Source of the DNA: Streptomyces albidochromogenes
GTDB lineage: Bacteria; Actinomycetota; Actinomycetes; Streptomycetales; Streptomycetaceae
Direction of reading: 5' to 3'
Assembly (NCBI RefSeq): GCF_005981925.1
Contig: NZ_VBVX01000025.1
Coordinates: 1-37,548, forward strand
DNA: 37,548 nt
The stretch's first letter is position 1. Every line of letters begins with the position of its first letter. The notes beneath the pieces were generated by a model. That model saw only the letters and a list, made by a program, of their open reading frames with translations. It had not been told where the DNA came from and searched no databases. The translations under genes and the position numbers were made by a program. Positions 29,280 through 37,548 of this stretch are shown piece by piece.

Positions 29280-29552
29280 AGCTCAACCTCCGCTCGCGCG
29301 GAGAGCACTTCTGAGCCCGGCCGCCGGTGACGTTCTCCACCGGTTCACCTCCGCTCGCGCGGAGAGCACGTCCCCGGGCCGACGAACCTGAAGGACTACC
29401 GCGGTTCACCTCCGCTCGCACGGAGAGCACCTCGGAGCCAAGGGCGTCGACCCGATGCGGGACGGTTCACCTCCGCTCGTGCAGAGAGCACCCCGCCCAC
29501 ATCGGGCCCTGGACCTCCGCCGACGGTTCACCTCCGCTCGCGCGGAGAGCAC
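29280..29552 (-). CRISPR. Type I-E CRISPR array, distal block: 5 repeats, 4 spacers
   Basis: The 29-nt repeats start at 29280, 29341, 29402, 29463 and 29524, with 32-nt spacers between each. On the minus strand the repeat begins GTGCTCTCCGCGCGAGCGGA and ends GGTGAACCG, close in form to the E. coli I-E repeat ending GGATAAACCG. Repeats degrade leftwards: the leftmost has four changes at its canonical 3-prime end, those at 29402 and 29463 have one and two. This places the leader at the right and marks this block as the old end. Confidence 0.95.
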
Positions 29553-29596
29553 TGACGAAGGCCCCGCCCGAACCCGGACGGGACCTTTGCGTACCC

Positions 29597-29959
29597 CTAC
29601 GACGCCGCACGCGGATCGTCCGCCATCCCCAACCCCTCCAGCAGCGCATCCATGAACTCCCGGTTGCCCCGGTGTGGGAATCTCTCGTCCGCCAGCCCCT
29701 GGCACACGTCCGGTGTCCGAGGATCGTCCTCCCAGGTGCCAAAGTCGAAGTTCCAGTCCTCCCACCCGGGGGCCGCTTCGGAGACGGCGACGCTGCACAG
29801 GCGTTTGGTCTCGGCCTGGCTGAGGGAGGGCGTCGCGGTGACAGTGGCTGTGGCCGTGGCTGCCTTCTTGGCGGGCTGGTCCGGTTCGCTGCTGGAGCAG
29901 CCAGCCGTGGCTCCGCCGATGAGGAGGACGGTGATGATGGCGGCAACGGTGCGGCGCAT
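29597..29959 (-). CDS. Small lipoprotein encoded between the two CRISPR blocks
   Basis: A 120-residue protein. The start is ATG 29959 with AGGGGG upstream, in preference to an upstream start giving an unlikely extension. A signal peptide (MRRTVAAIITVLLIGGATAGC) ends in a lipobox with Cys 21, followed by SSSEPDQPAKK and a Thr/Ala-rich linker. The mature part (ETKRLCSVAVSEAAPGWEDW, then TWEDDPRTPDVCQGLADERF) has two Cys that could pair. It is probably anchored on the outer face of the membrane. Its position inside the CRISPR array on the same strand is unusual; a CRISPR role is not indicated. Confidence 0.7.
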   Translation of the reverse strand: MRRTVAAIITVLLIGGATAGCSSSEPDQPAKKAATATATVTATPSLSQAETKRLCSVAVSEAAPGWEDWNFDFGTWEDDPRTPDVCQGLADERFPHRGNREFMDALLEGLGMADDPRAAS

Positions 29960-30070
29960 GGTTCCCCCTGGGGTTCTGTGACGCGGGATGCTACCGGTGG
30001 CCAGCGGATGGTGGGGGGAACGCGAAAGCCCCAAGGGCTCGGAGTCGGTGGGGCTTCGCTGCGCCAGCCG

Positions 30071-30182
30071 TCAGTCGGCGCGCTTCGGGTAGTACACCGT
30101 CGTCTCGGCCTGCTCGGGGTGCTCCCGGAACACCGCGCTATCCAACCAGCTGCGCGCCCTCGTTGACGTCCTGTAGGGCGGA
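30071..30182 (-). pseudogene. Gene remnant abutting the CRISPR repeat
   Basis: On the minus strand, directly after the repeat, one frame reads SALQDVNE. After a one-base shift in a GGGCG run the next frame gives ARSWLDSAVFREHPEQAETT, then VYYPKRAD and a stop. This fits the C-terminal 35 or so residues of a gene whose 5-prime part is absent, with a frameshift. The part next to the repeat has spacer length (32 nt), but no second repeat follows. The family is not recognised. Confidence 0.35.
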
Positions 30183-30333
30183 CGGTTCACCTCCGCTCGC
30201 GCGGAGAGCACCTGACCGAGTGGGGCGAGGGCGCCGCCATCGCCGGTTCACCTCCGCTCGCGCGGAGAGCACACCGAGAGGGTCGTCCATCCGATGCCGC
30301 TGGCCGGTTCACCTCCGCTCGCGCGGAGAGCAC
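30183..30333 (-). CRISPR. Type I-E CRISPR array, leader-proximal block: 3 repeats, 2 spacers
   Basis: Three identical 29-nt repeats start at 30183, 30244 and 30305, with 32-nt spacers at 30212-30243 and 30273-30304. Identity of the repeats and nearness to the leader mark these as the younger spacers. The spacer 30212-30243 matches the virB4-like gene at 14186-14217. The other spacer has no match that I could see in this window. Confidence 0.95.
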
Positions 30334-30498
30334 CCTTCCGGACCTGGCCTTTTCTGACGACTTTGCTGTTTCTTTGCCGAGCGTAGTTGTACATGCTTCT
30401 CGATTCGCTGTCATCGCGCAGCGAGTGTAAGACCCGCGCCTCTCATTCACATCAGATTAGGCCATTTGGGGCTGGTGTCAGTGGGGGGTGTTATCTCT
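30334..30498. promoter_or_regulatory. CRISPR leader and divergent cas3 upstream region
   Basis: The stretch is clearly richer in A/T than its surroundings. Read on the minus strand it has A-rich runs (AAAGAAACAGCAAAG) before the first repeat, as in I-E leaders. It must also hold the cas3 promoter on the plus strand. Specific -10/-35 boxes could not be assigned with confidence. Confidence 0.65.
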
Positions 30499-33369
30499 GT
30501 GCACATGCTGAATCACGACGAAGCGGAAGCCTCGGGGGACCGTGTTCTGGATGTTCGATTGTGGGGCAAGGAGAGCGGGCTGTCTCGGCCGTATCCGGTT
30601 ATGTGCCATCTCCTCGACACTGGTGCGGTGTTCCAGGGACTCTGGGATGTGGTTCTCAACGATGAGACCAAGGCTGCCATCGCGCGTTCGCTCGCCCTGA
30701 GTGTGGTGGAGGCGCGCGCGGTGGTGTCGTTTTGGGCCGGCCTTCATGACATCGGCAAGATCACTCCCCCGTTCCAGGCCCAAGTTTCAGCCTGCTACGA
30801 GCTGGTTCGTGACGATCCGGTCTATGGCTGCGCGCCGGGCGCTGAGGCCGAGAAGGGCTTCCGTCACGAGATCGCATCTCACTGGGCTCTCAACGAGCTC
30901 TTCAAGGCTGCGGCGTATCCCAGCAACGACCGCCTGCTGCATAAGTCGGTGAGCCATCAGATTGCGCAACTGCTGGGCGGCCATCATGGCCTCTTCGGCA
31001 GGGTCCTGAAAGCGAAGGAGGCGGCTCGGGCCAGCGACTACAACCCCGGCCTGGGCAAGCATGGTTGGGCTGACCAGCGGCGGGTGCATTTCGCGGAGCT
31101 ACGGCGAGTTATGGGTGCGTTCGCAGTTCCTCGTGGCGGGTTGCCGGCGGGGCTGGCTGTAGTGGTGGGCGGGTTGATCGTGGTCGCGGACTGGCTGGCG
31201 AGTCAGAGGTCCGCGATCGAGCCGCGAATCCCTGGTCCTGGCTGGTCGGGAACGACGGTGGAGGTCGATGCCCACTGGCACGCTGCCGTTGAAGCAGCTC
31301 CCAAGTTGGTGCGGGCGGCGCGGCTGGGCCGGGCCCGGTTCTCTACCGGGGAGTTCGGTGAGATGTTCCCGTTCGCTGCCAACAGCTTGCAGCGGGATCT
31401 TGCGGAGCATCTTCCCGCGATGATCGGTGATCATGGGCCTGGGCTGGTGCTGGTGACGGCCCCGACGGGTGACGGGAAGACGGAGGCGGCGTTGTTCGCG
31501 GCCTCATTGCTGGGGAAGGCGGCGGGGGCCCGGGGGTTGTACTTCGCGCTGCCGACGATGGGGACGGCAGATGCGATGTTGCCGCGGGTGGAGGCGTTCG
31601 CCGCAAGGGCATTGTCCGGTGAGCGGGCGCTGATGCTGCTGCACTCGATGGCGTGGCTGAGTTCTCTGGGCAGCCCGGACAGGACGGCGGTGTTCGACGC
31701 GCCGGTCGGTGAGGGGTCCGTGAGTGCGGGGAAACGGACGTCGGTTGAGGCGGACGGGTGGTTACGGGGTCCGAAGCGTGGGCTGCTTGCTCCGCTGGGT
31801 GTGGGCACGATCGATCAGGCATTGGGTGCGGTGCTGCCGTTGCGGTACAACGCGTTACGCCTGTTCGGGCTGTCGGACAAGGTGTTCGTAGTCGATGAGG
31901 CGCACGCGTACGGGCCGTGGATGCATCAGCTCCTGGTGCGGCTGTTGGAGTGGCTCGGTTCGATGGGCGCTCCCGTGGTGCTGCTGTCGGCCACGCTGAC
32001 GGGCCGTTCGGCGGGTTCGCTGGTGGACGCGTACCGGCGTGGTGCCGGGTTCCCCGGGCCGTCGGGTGTGTTGCCTCGGTATCCGGGCTGGCTGTTCGCG
32101 AGCGGCGTCTCGGGGGAGGTGTCGGCCGCACGGAGTATCGCGAGCAACCGTGCCCGTACGTTGCAGGTGTGCTGCCGGCCGGTGGTGTGGGACACCTCGG
32201 AGCCGGCTGGTGCGCCGGTGCGGGAGGGGGGTCGGCGTGCGGCGCTGAGGGAGGTGCTGGCACCCGTAGCCGCGGAGGGCGGCACGGCGCTGGTGTGCTG
32301 CACGACGGTGGCCGAGGCCCAGCAGACCTACCGGGATGTGTGTGCGGCGTTCCCTGAGTTTGCGGCGTATTCCGGTGGGGTGCGTCTGCTGCACTCCCGC
32401 TACCCGGCGGATGTCCGGGCGGCGATTACGGCTCAATGCGAGGCCGCGTACGGGAAGCCGGGCGGCGAGCCGGTTTCGGTGCGACCGGGGTCGGTTCTGG
32501 TGGCGACGCAGGTGGTGGAGCAATCCCTGGACTTCGACTTCGACTTGGTGGTGAGCGATCTGGCGCCGCTGGCACAGTTGTTGCAGCGCGCCGGGCGCGG
32601 GCGGCGGCATCAGCGGGGGCCTCTCGGCCGGCCGGGGTGGGCGGCTGCGGAGGACGAGCCCGAGCTGGTCGTGCTCGATCCGCTGGCCGCTCCCAGTGGA
32701 TTTGTCCCCCGCTCGTGGGGGGCGGTCTACGACGCGGGACTGCTCGTACGCACGTCTCAAATCCTTGAGACGTGCGTCCCGGACGGCATCGCGGTCCCTG
32801 ATGACGTGCAGCGGTTGGTCGACGAGGTGTACGAAGAGCAGTTCGTCGACCGGCTGGAAGGGGCAGCCCGCCAGGAGCTGGCGCGGCTGGACGAAGCACG
32901 GCTGGCGGGCGAGGCGGCCGAGCGGCATCTGGCGGCCTGGACCAGTATCTGCGCCCCGGCGGACATAAAGGGTGATCTCAGCAAGCTGTCCGCGCGGGAG
33001 GCGGGGGTGACCGAGGAATTGTTGACGACACGTCTCGGTGCCGACACCGGCCGTGTGCTCTGCCTGTACGAACAGCCAGGAAGGGCGGCCACGCTCGACC
33101 CCGGGGGCAAGGTTCCGGTCCCTGCCGGAGGCCGACATGGCCTTGGAGCGGCGGAGCTGGCCAGCGTTGCACGGCGGGTGGCGCCGGTGCCGGGGCGGTG
33201 GCTGCGTGGCGGCGAGCCCGGTGCAGTGGTGCCGAAGAAGTGGGGGACGCACCCCTCTCTCCGCGACCTCGTTGTGCTGCGTATGAGCCGGGTAGAGGGC
33301 GGGAGTTGGGCCTGCTACCACGGGCGTTACACGATTTCGATATCTGATGTCGGCCTCGAAGCCGACTGA
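30499..33369 (+). CDS. cas3: Cas3 helicase-nuclease, type I-E
   Basis: About 956 residues. The N-terminal HD nuclease has FWAGLHDIGKITPPFQ (HD about 83-84) and LLGGHHGLFG. The SF2 helicase has Walker A TAPTGDGKT (about 321-328), VVDEAHAYGPW (DEAH about 466-469), LLSATLTG and LLQRAGRGRRH. Cas3 is recruited by Cascade after R-loop formation, then nicks and unwinds target DNA. The frame is open from 30466; GTG 30499, ATG 30505 and GTG 30481 are possible starts, and 30499 was chosen because GGGGGG lies upstream. All key residues are present, so it is probably active. Confidence 0.93.
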   Translation: MHMLNHDEAEASGDRVLDVRLWGKESGLSRPYPVMCHLLDTGAVFQGLWDVVLNDETKAAIARSLALSVVEARAVVSFWAGLHDIGKITPPFQAQVSACYELVRDDPVYGCAPGAEAEKGFRHEIASHWALNELFKAAAYPSNDRLLHKSVSHQIAQLLGGHHGLFGRVLKAKEAARASDYNPGLGKHGWADQRRVHFAELRRVMGAFAVPRGGLPAGLAVVVGGLIVVADWLASQRSAIEPRIPGPGWSGTTVEVDAHWHAAVEAAPKLVRAARLGRARFSTGEFGEMFPFAANSLQRDLAEHLPAMIGDHGPGLVLVTAPTGDGKTEAALFAASLLGKAAGARGLYFALPTMGTADAMLPRVEAFAARALSGERALMLLHSMAWLSSLGSPDRTAVFDAPVGEGSVSAGKRTSVEADGWLRGPKRGLLAPLGVGTIDQALGAVLPLRYNALRLFGLSDKVFVVDEAHAYGPWMHQLLVRLLEWLGSMGAPVVLLSATLTGRSAGSLVDAYRRGAGFPGPSGVLPRYPGWLFASGVSGEVSAARSIASNRARTLQVCCRPVVWDTSEPAGAPVREGGRRAALREVLAPVAAEGGTALVCCTTVAEAQQTYRDVCAAFPEFAAYSGGVRLLHSRYPADVRAAITAQCEAAYGKPGGEPVSVRPGSVLVATQVVEQSLDFDFDLVVSDLAPLAQLLQRAGRGRRHQRGPLGRPGWAAAEDEPELVVLDPLAAPSGFVPRSWGAVYDAGLLVRTSQILETCVPDGIAVPDDVQRLVDEVYEEQFVDRLEGAARQELARLDEARLAGEAAERHLAAWTSICAPADIKGDLSKLSAREAGVTEELLTTRLGADTGRVLCLYEQPGRAATLDPGGKVPVPAGGRHGLGAAELASVARRVAPVPGRWLRGGEPGAVVPKKWGTHPSLRDLVVLRMSRVEGGSWACYHGRYTISISDVGLEAD

Positions 33370-33532
33370 TCTTCACGTCTCCACCACTCCACTCACGCAT
33401 TTCCGCTACTTTCCGAGTGCTGTCTTCCGATGCCGAGTGGGCACGCAGCCGCTGTCCAAAGTTGCGCGGCAACATCCGCCAGTTCCCCTCCCCCGCCCTC
33501 CAGCGCTGTCTGATTGACGACAGGACATCTCC

Positions 33533-35143
33533 ATGCCGACCAGCACGTACAACCTGATCGACCAACCGTGTGTCCCCGTGCGCTGGAAACCCGGCAGCGT
33601 GGCCTCCGGCACGCGCCCGCTCCCGGACCTCGTGGGGTTACGTGAACTGCTGCTGCGCAGCCACGACATCGAGTCCCTTGCCGTTGCTGACGCGCCCGCG
33701 CATTCAGCCCTGCTCCGCATCCTTTACGCCCTCACGGCCAAGGTGGCCGGCTTGACTGATCAGGGCTCCGAAGGCGATTGGGGTGAACGCCGTCTGGAAG
33801 TCCTCGACGCCGGCCGGCTCCCGCCCGGGGAGATCGACGCGTACTTCGAAAAGTTCAAGACTAGGTTTTTCCTGTTCGCGCCGGGCGGGCGTCCGTGGAT
33901 GCAGGATCCCCGGCTGATAGAGCAGTGCGACGCGACGAACACCGCCGGTGTCAACAAACTCATCGTCACTCGCCCCTCAGGCAACAACCACTCCTGGTTC
34001 CGGCACGACACGGACACCGCCCCCGAACCGCCGACCGCTCCCGAAGCCTTCCTCAGCCTGCTGGTGTGGCACTACTACGGGCCGTCAGGACGGTGTTCGT
34101 CCCGTGAGGTGAACGGGGTGAAAAGCGCGAGCGCCACCGCCGGACCGCTGCGGACGGCCCTGTCCTATCACCCCCAGGGCGATTCCCTCTTCGAGACGCT
34201 GCTCGCCGGCCTCGTACCACCGGAGGAGAGCGTGAGCGGGGAGGTGGACCTGTGCCCCTGGGAGCAGGAGGACCTGCCGGATCCGGATCGTCCGCCGAGG
34301 ACGTCCCGGGGGCCGCGTTCGCGGCACACCGGCCGCTCGCAGCACGCGCTGCTCCTGCTGCCGGACGAAGACAGCACCCATGTGCGGGACGCGTTCATTA
34401 CCTGGGCGTACCGGGGCGAGCGGATGCCGCGGGAGGACGACTACGTGATCTGGCAGACCAGCCAGCAGGGCAACCGCTACCCGCGTCCTGCCGACGCCGG
34501 GCGGGCGCTGTGGCGGGACCTGGACTCGCTGCTGCTGCAGCATCCGCCCGCGGGCAGCGCACACCCGCAGCAGCCCCGTGTGTTTGCGTCAGCGGTCCAG
34601 GTCTCCGAGAACCTGCGGGTGCGGGCGCTCGGCTTCGACCAGGAGGGGCAGGCCAAGGACACTCAGTTCATCGACGCGAGCACCCCGGCCGTCCTTGGCT
34701 ACGCCGAAGACAACGATCCCCGCACCGTCCCCGCCGTCGGCCGCCTGCGGCAATGCGGCGAACTGTACGGACGGCGTCTGGACCGGGCCGTCAAACGGGC
34801 CTGGGGCTCCTACGTCAGGGATGCCAAAGCGGATGGTGCGGCCTGGGCGGCAGAGGCCGGCGCCCGATACTGGCCGCGTGCCGAGGCCGAGTTCTGGGCA
34901 CGGTTCCGCCTGCTGGACCGCACCGGTGAGGTGACCGACGGCGGGTTCGACCCGGCAGCGACCCGTCGGGCGTTCCTGCGTCTGGCCGAGGAGGCGTACG
35001 ACGCGGTGACCGCGCCCTTCACCCGCACGCTGCGCGGCGCGAAGGCCGTCTCGCAGGCCCGCATCGAACTCTACGGCGGAACCCCGAAAACCCGGGCGAC
35101 CGTGCCCGGACCCCGCAGAAAAACCAAGGAGCCCACCGCATGA
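33533..35143 (+). CDS. cas8e: Cas8e (Cse1/CasA), Cascade large subunit
   Basis: A 536-residue protein with the family opening YNLIDQPCVPVRW and FFLFAPGGRPWMQDPRL. Cas8e recognises the PAM, stabilises the R-loop and recruits Cas3. The ATG at 33533 follows AGGA. The 163-bp gap after cas3 holds no gene and could carry a promoter for the cascade genes. The stop overlaps the cse2 start by 4 nt (ATGA). Confidence 0.92.
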   Translation: MPTSTYNLIDQPCVPVRWKPGSVASGTRPLPDLVGLRELLLRSHDIESLAVADAPAHSALLRILYALTAKVAGLTDQGSEGDWGERRLEVLDAGRLPPGEIDAYFEKFKTRFFLFAPGGRPWMQDPRLIEQCDATNTAGVNKLIVTRPSGNNHSWFRHDTDTAPEPPTAPEAFLSLLVWHYYGPSGRCSSREVNGVKSASATAGPLRTALSYHPQGDSLFETLLAGLVPPEESVSGEVDLCPWEQEDLPDPDRPPRTSRGPRSRHTGRSQHALLLLPDEDSTHVRDAFITWAYRGERMPREDDYVIWQTSQQGNRYPRPADAGRALWRDLDSLLLQHPPAGSAHPQQPRVFASAVQVSENLRVRALGFDQEGQAKDTQFIDASTPAVLGYAEDNDPRTVPAVGRLRQCGELYGRRLDRAVKRAWGSYVRDAKADGAAWAAEAGARYWPRAEAEFWARFRLLDRTGEVTDGGFDPAATRRAFLRLAEEAYDAVTAPFTRTLRGAKAVSQARIELYGGTPKTRATVPGPRRKTKEPTA

Positions 35144-35877
35144 CGACCACTCCCCTACCAGCCATCCCGGGCTCCACCAGCGTGTCGACAACGGCCGGCA
35201 ATGTCCCGCGACAAAGCGGTGCATCGCGGGCGGGCCGCTCAGCTGCGTTCACCAGCTGGGTCGTGCAAGTCAGCCGCGAAGACCCCGGTGCCCGCAGCGC
35301 GCTGCGCAGCGGGCTGCGCAAGGACCTCGACTCCGTGCGGCGCATGCACCGCCTCATCGCCCCGTGGCTGCCCGAACCGCGGACCGAGGATGTTGAGCGG
35401 GCGTACTACGCAATCGCCGCGATGATCGCCGCCCAGCCCCGCAGCGCACTGGCCGTACCGGCCGACGGCCCGCTTCAGCCCGACGAGGAACTGGCTGCGA
35501 CCGGGAGGGCAGGGCGGCGCCGTGCCAGTCTCGGTGCGGCTTTCGCGGCCGCGGTCACCGAGGGGCCGGGCAGGGAGAAGGAGATGCGGGTAGGGACGGC
35601 GGAGAGCCGTCTCAACCTCCTCACCCGCCAGAGCGTCAACGGCCTGCACCGACATCTGCCCTCCGCCGTCGGGTATCTGCGGTCGCTGGGCGTGGAGGTC
35701 GACTGGGCGCAGCTCCTTGATGATCTCGGTGACTGGCGCAAGCACTCGGGGCGGATCTCCCGCACATGGCTCCAGGACTTTTACCGGGTGCTGGGCAAGA
35801 AACTCGCTCAGCAGGCGGACGAAGCCGACGAGACGGAACTCACGGGCGAATCAACACCGGCCCCCGCCACACCCTGA
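35140..35877 (+). CDS. cse2: Cse2 (CasB, Cas11e), Cascade small subunit
   Basis: A 245-residue helical protein with FTSWVVQVSREDPGARSALR, RRMHRLIAPWLPEP and ERAYYAIAAMIAAQP, typical of Cse2. The C-terminal half has RLNLLTRQSVNGLHRHLPSA and WAQLLDDLGDWRKHSGRISR. Two copies usually sit on the Cascade belly and hold the R-loop. Translation is coupled to cas8e. Members in actinobacteria tend to be longer than E. coli CasB (about 160), as here. Confidence 0.88.
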   Translation: MTTTPLPAIPGSTSVSTTAGNVPRQSGASRAGRSAAFTSWVVQVSREDPGARSALRSGLRKDLDSVRRMHRLIAPWLPEPRTEDVERAYYAIAAMIAAQPRSALAVPADGPLQPDEELAATGRAGRRRASLGAAFAAAVTEGPGREKEMRVGTAESRLNLLTRQSVNGLHRHLPSAVGYLRSLGVEVDWAQLLDDLGDWRKHSGRISRTWLQDFYRVLGKKLAQQADEADETELTGESTPAPATP

Positions 35878-35890
35878 CCCCTCTCCTCAC

Positions 35891-35930
35891 CGCATCCGCA
35901 TCCGCATCCGCATCCGCATCCGCATCCGCA
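35891..35930. repeat. Hexanucleotide tandem repeat CGCATC between cse2 and cas7e
   Basis: CGCATC is repeated six and two-thirds times (35891-35930) without error. It lies 13 bp past the cse2 stop and ends 18 bp before the cas7e start, just before the GAAGGAG ribosome site. Each unit is six bases, so length change would alter spacing in whole codons. It may arise by slippage and could affect coupling of cas7e to cse2. Confidence 0.9.
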
Positions 35931-35948
35931 CGAAGGAGTCACACCACC

Positions 35949-37548
<1,600 letters not shown>

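Noticed and set aside
30273-30304. Possible match of the second young spacer within the window
   Set aside because: Only about ten bases resemble the 3-prime end of the virB4-like gene, which is no more than chance.
31855-33321. A 488-residue antisense frame opposite cas3
   Set aside because: It is Arg/His/Pro-rich without any family signature, while the plus strand carries all Cas3 helicase motifs.

Overview
The window is high-GC DNA with many GTG/TTG starts, strong GGAGG ribosome sites, a WhiB-like protein, a KorSA-type GntR regulator and a TraB-type FtsK translocase. This points to Streptomyces or a close relative. No 16S rRNA, tRNA or housekeeping gene is present, so the species cannot be named. 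The whole region looks accessory.

Region 1 (about 1-15.9 kb) is part of a conjugative element, either integrative or plasmid. A leftward block encodes an XRE repressor-like protein, a GNAT acetyltransferase, a large HTH/TPR regulator and a GntR/UTRA regulator. Two perfect palindromes sharing the core GGGCTAGCCC lie upstream of the GntR gene. The rightward transfer block follows: a zinc-finger-like protein, a WhiB-like protein, several tiny genes, a four-TM SpdB/DUF2637-like protein, a cluster of GACCCGG repeats that resembles a clt transfer locus, and an FtsK/HerA TraB-like translocase. After a very strong hairpin come a lytic transglycosylase-NlpC/P60 enzyme, a pilin-sized membrane protein, a VirB6/TrbL-like protein, a PrgI-like/VirB4 N-domain protein and a VirB4-like ATPase. 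No integrase, replication initiator or relaxase is visible.

Region 2 (16.2-24.2 kb) is a class I lanthipeptide cluster of the FxLD type: a 60-residue precursor with a FELD leader motif and a Cys/Asp-rich core, a full-length LanB dehydratase, a LanC cyclase, and an O-methyltransferase of the protein-isoaspartate (PCMT) fold fused to a second LanB-C-like domain. A helical-repeat protein of unknown role follows. No transporter, protease or immunity gene is seen.

Region 3 (24.2-29.3 kb) is a junction of relics: a truncated phosphotransferase, a hypothetical gene, an IS110-family element with a candidate bridge RNA region, a zinc-ribbon hypothetical gene, and an IS5-type transposase fragment joined to a broken GGDEF domain.

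Region 4 (29.3 kb to the end) is a type I-E CRISPR-Cas locus. The repeats read on the minus strand, with the leader next to cas3, and are split into two blocks by 630 bp carrying a small lipoprotein gene and a gene remnant. cas3, cas8e, cse2, cas7e and the start of cas5e run to the right. One leader-proximal spacer matches the virB4-like gene of region 1 at 31 of 32 bases, and the single difference is a silent third-position change. The CRISPR locus therefore remembers close relatives of the conjugative element sitting in the same genome, which is the most striking link in the window.
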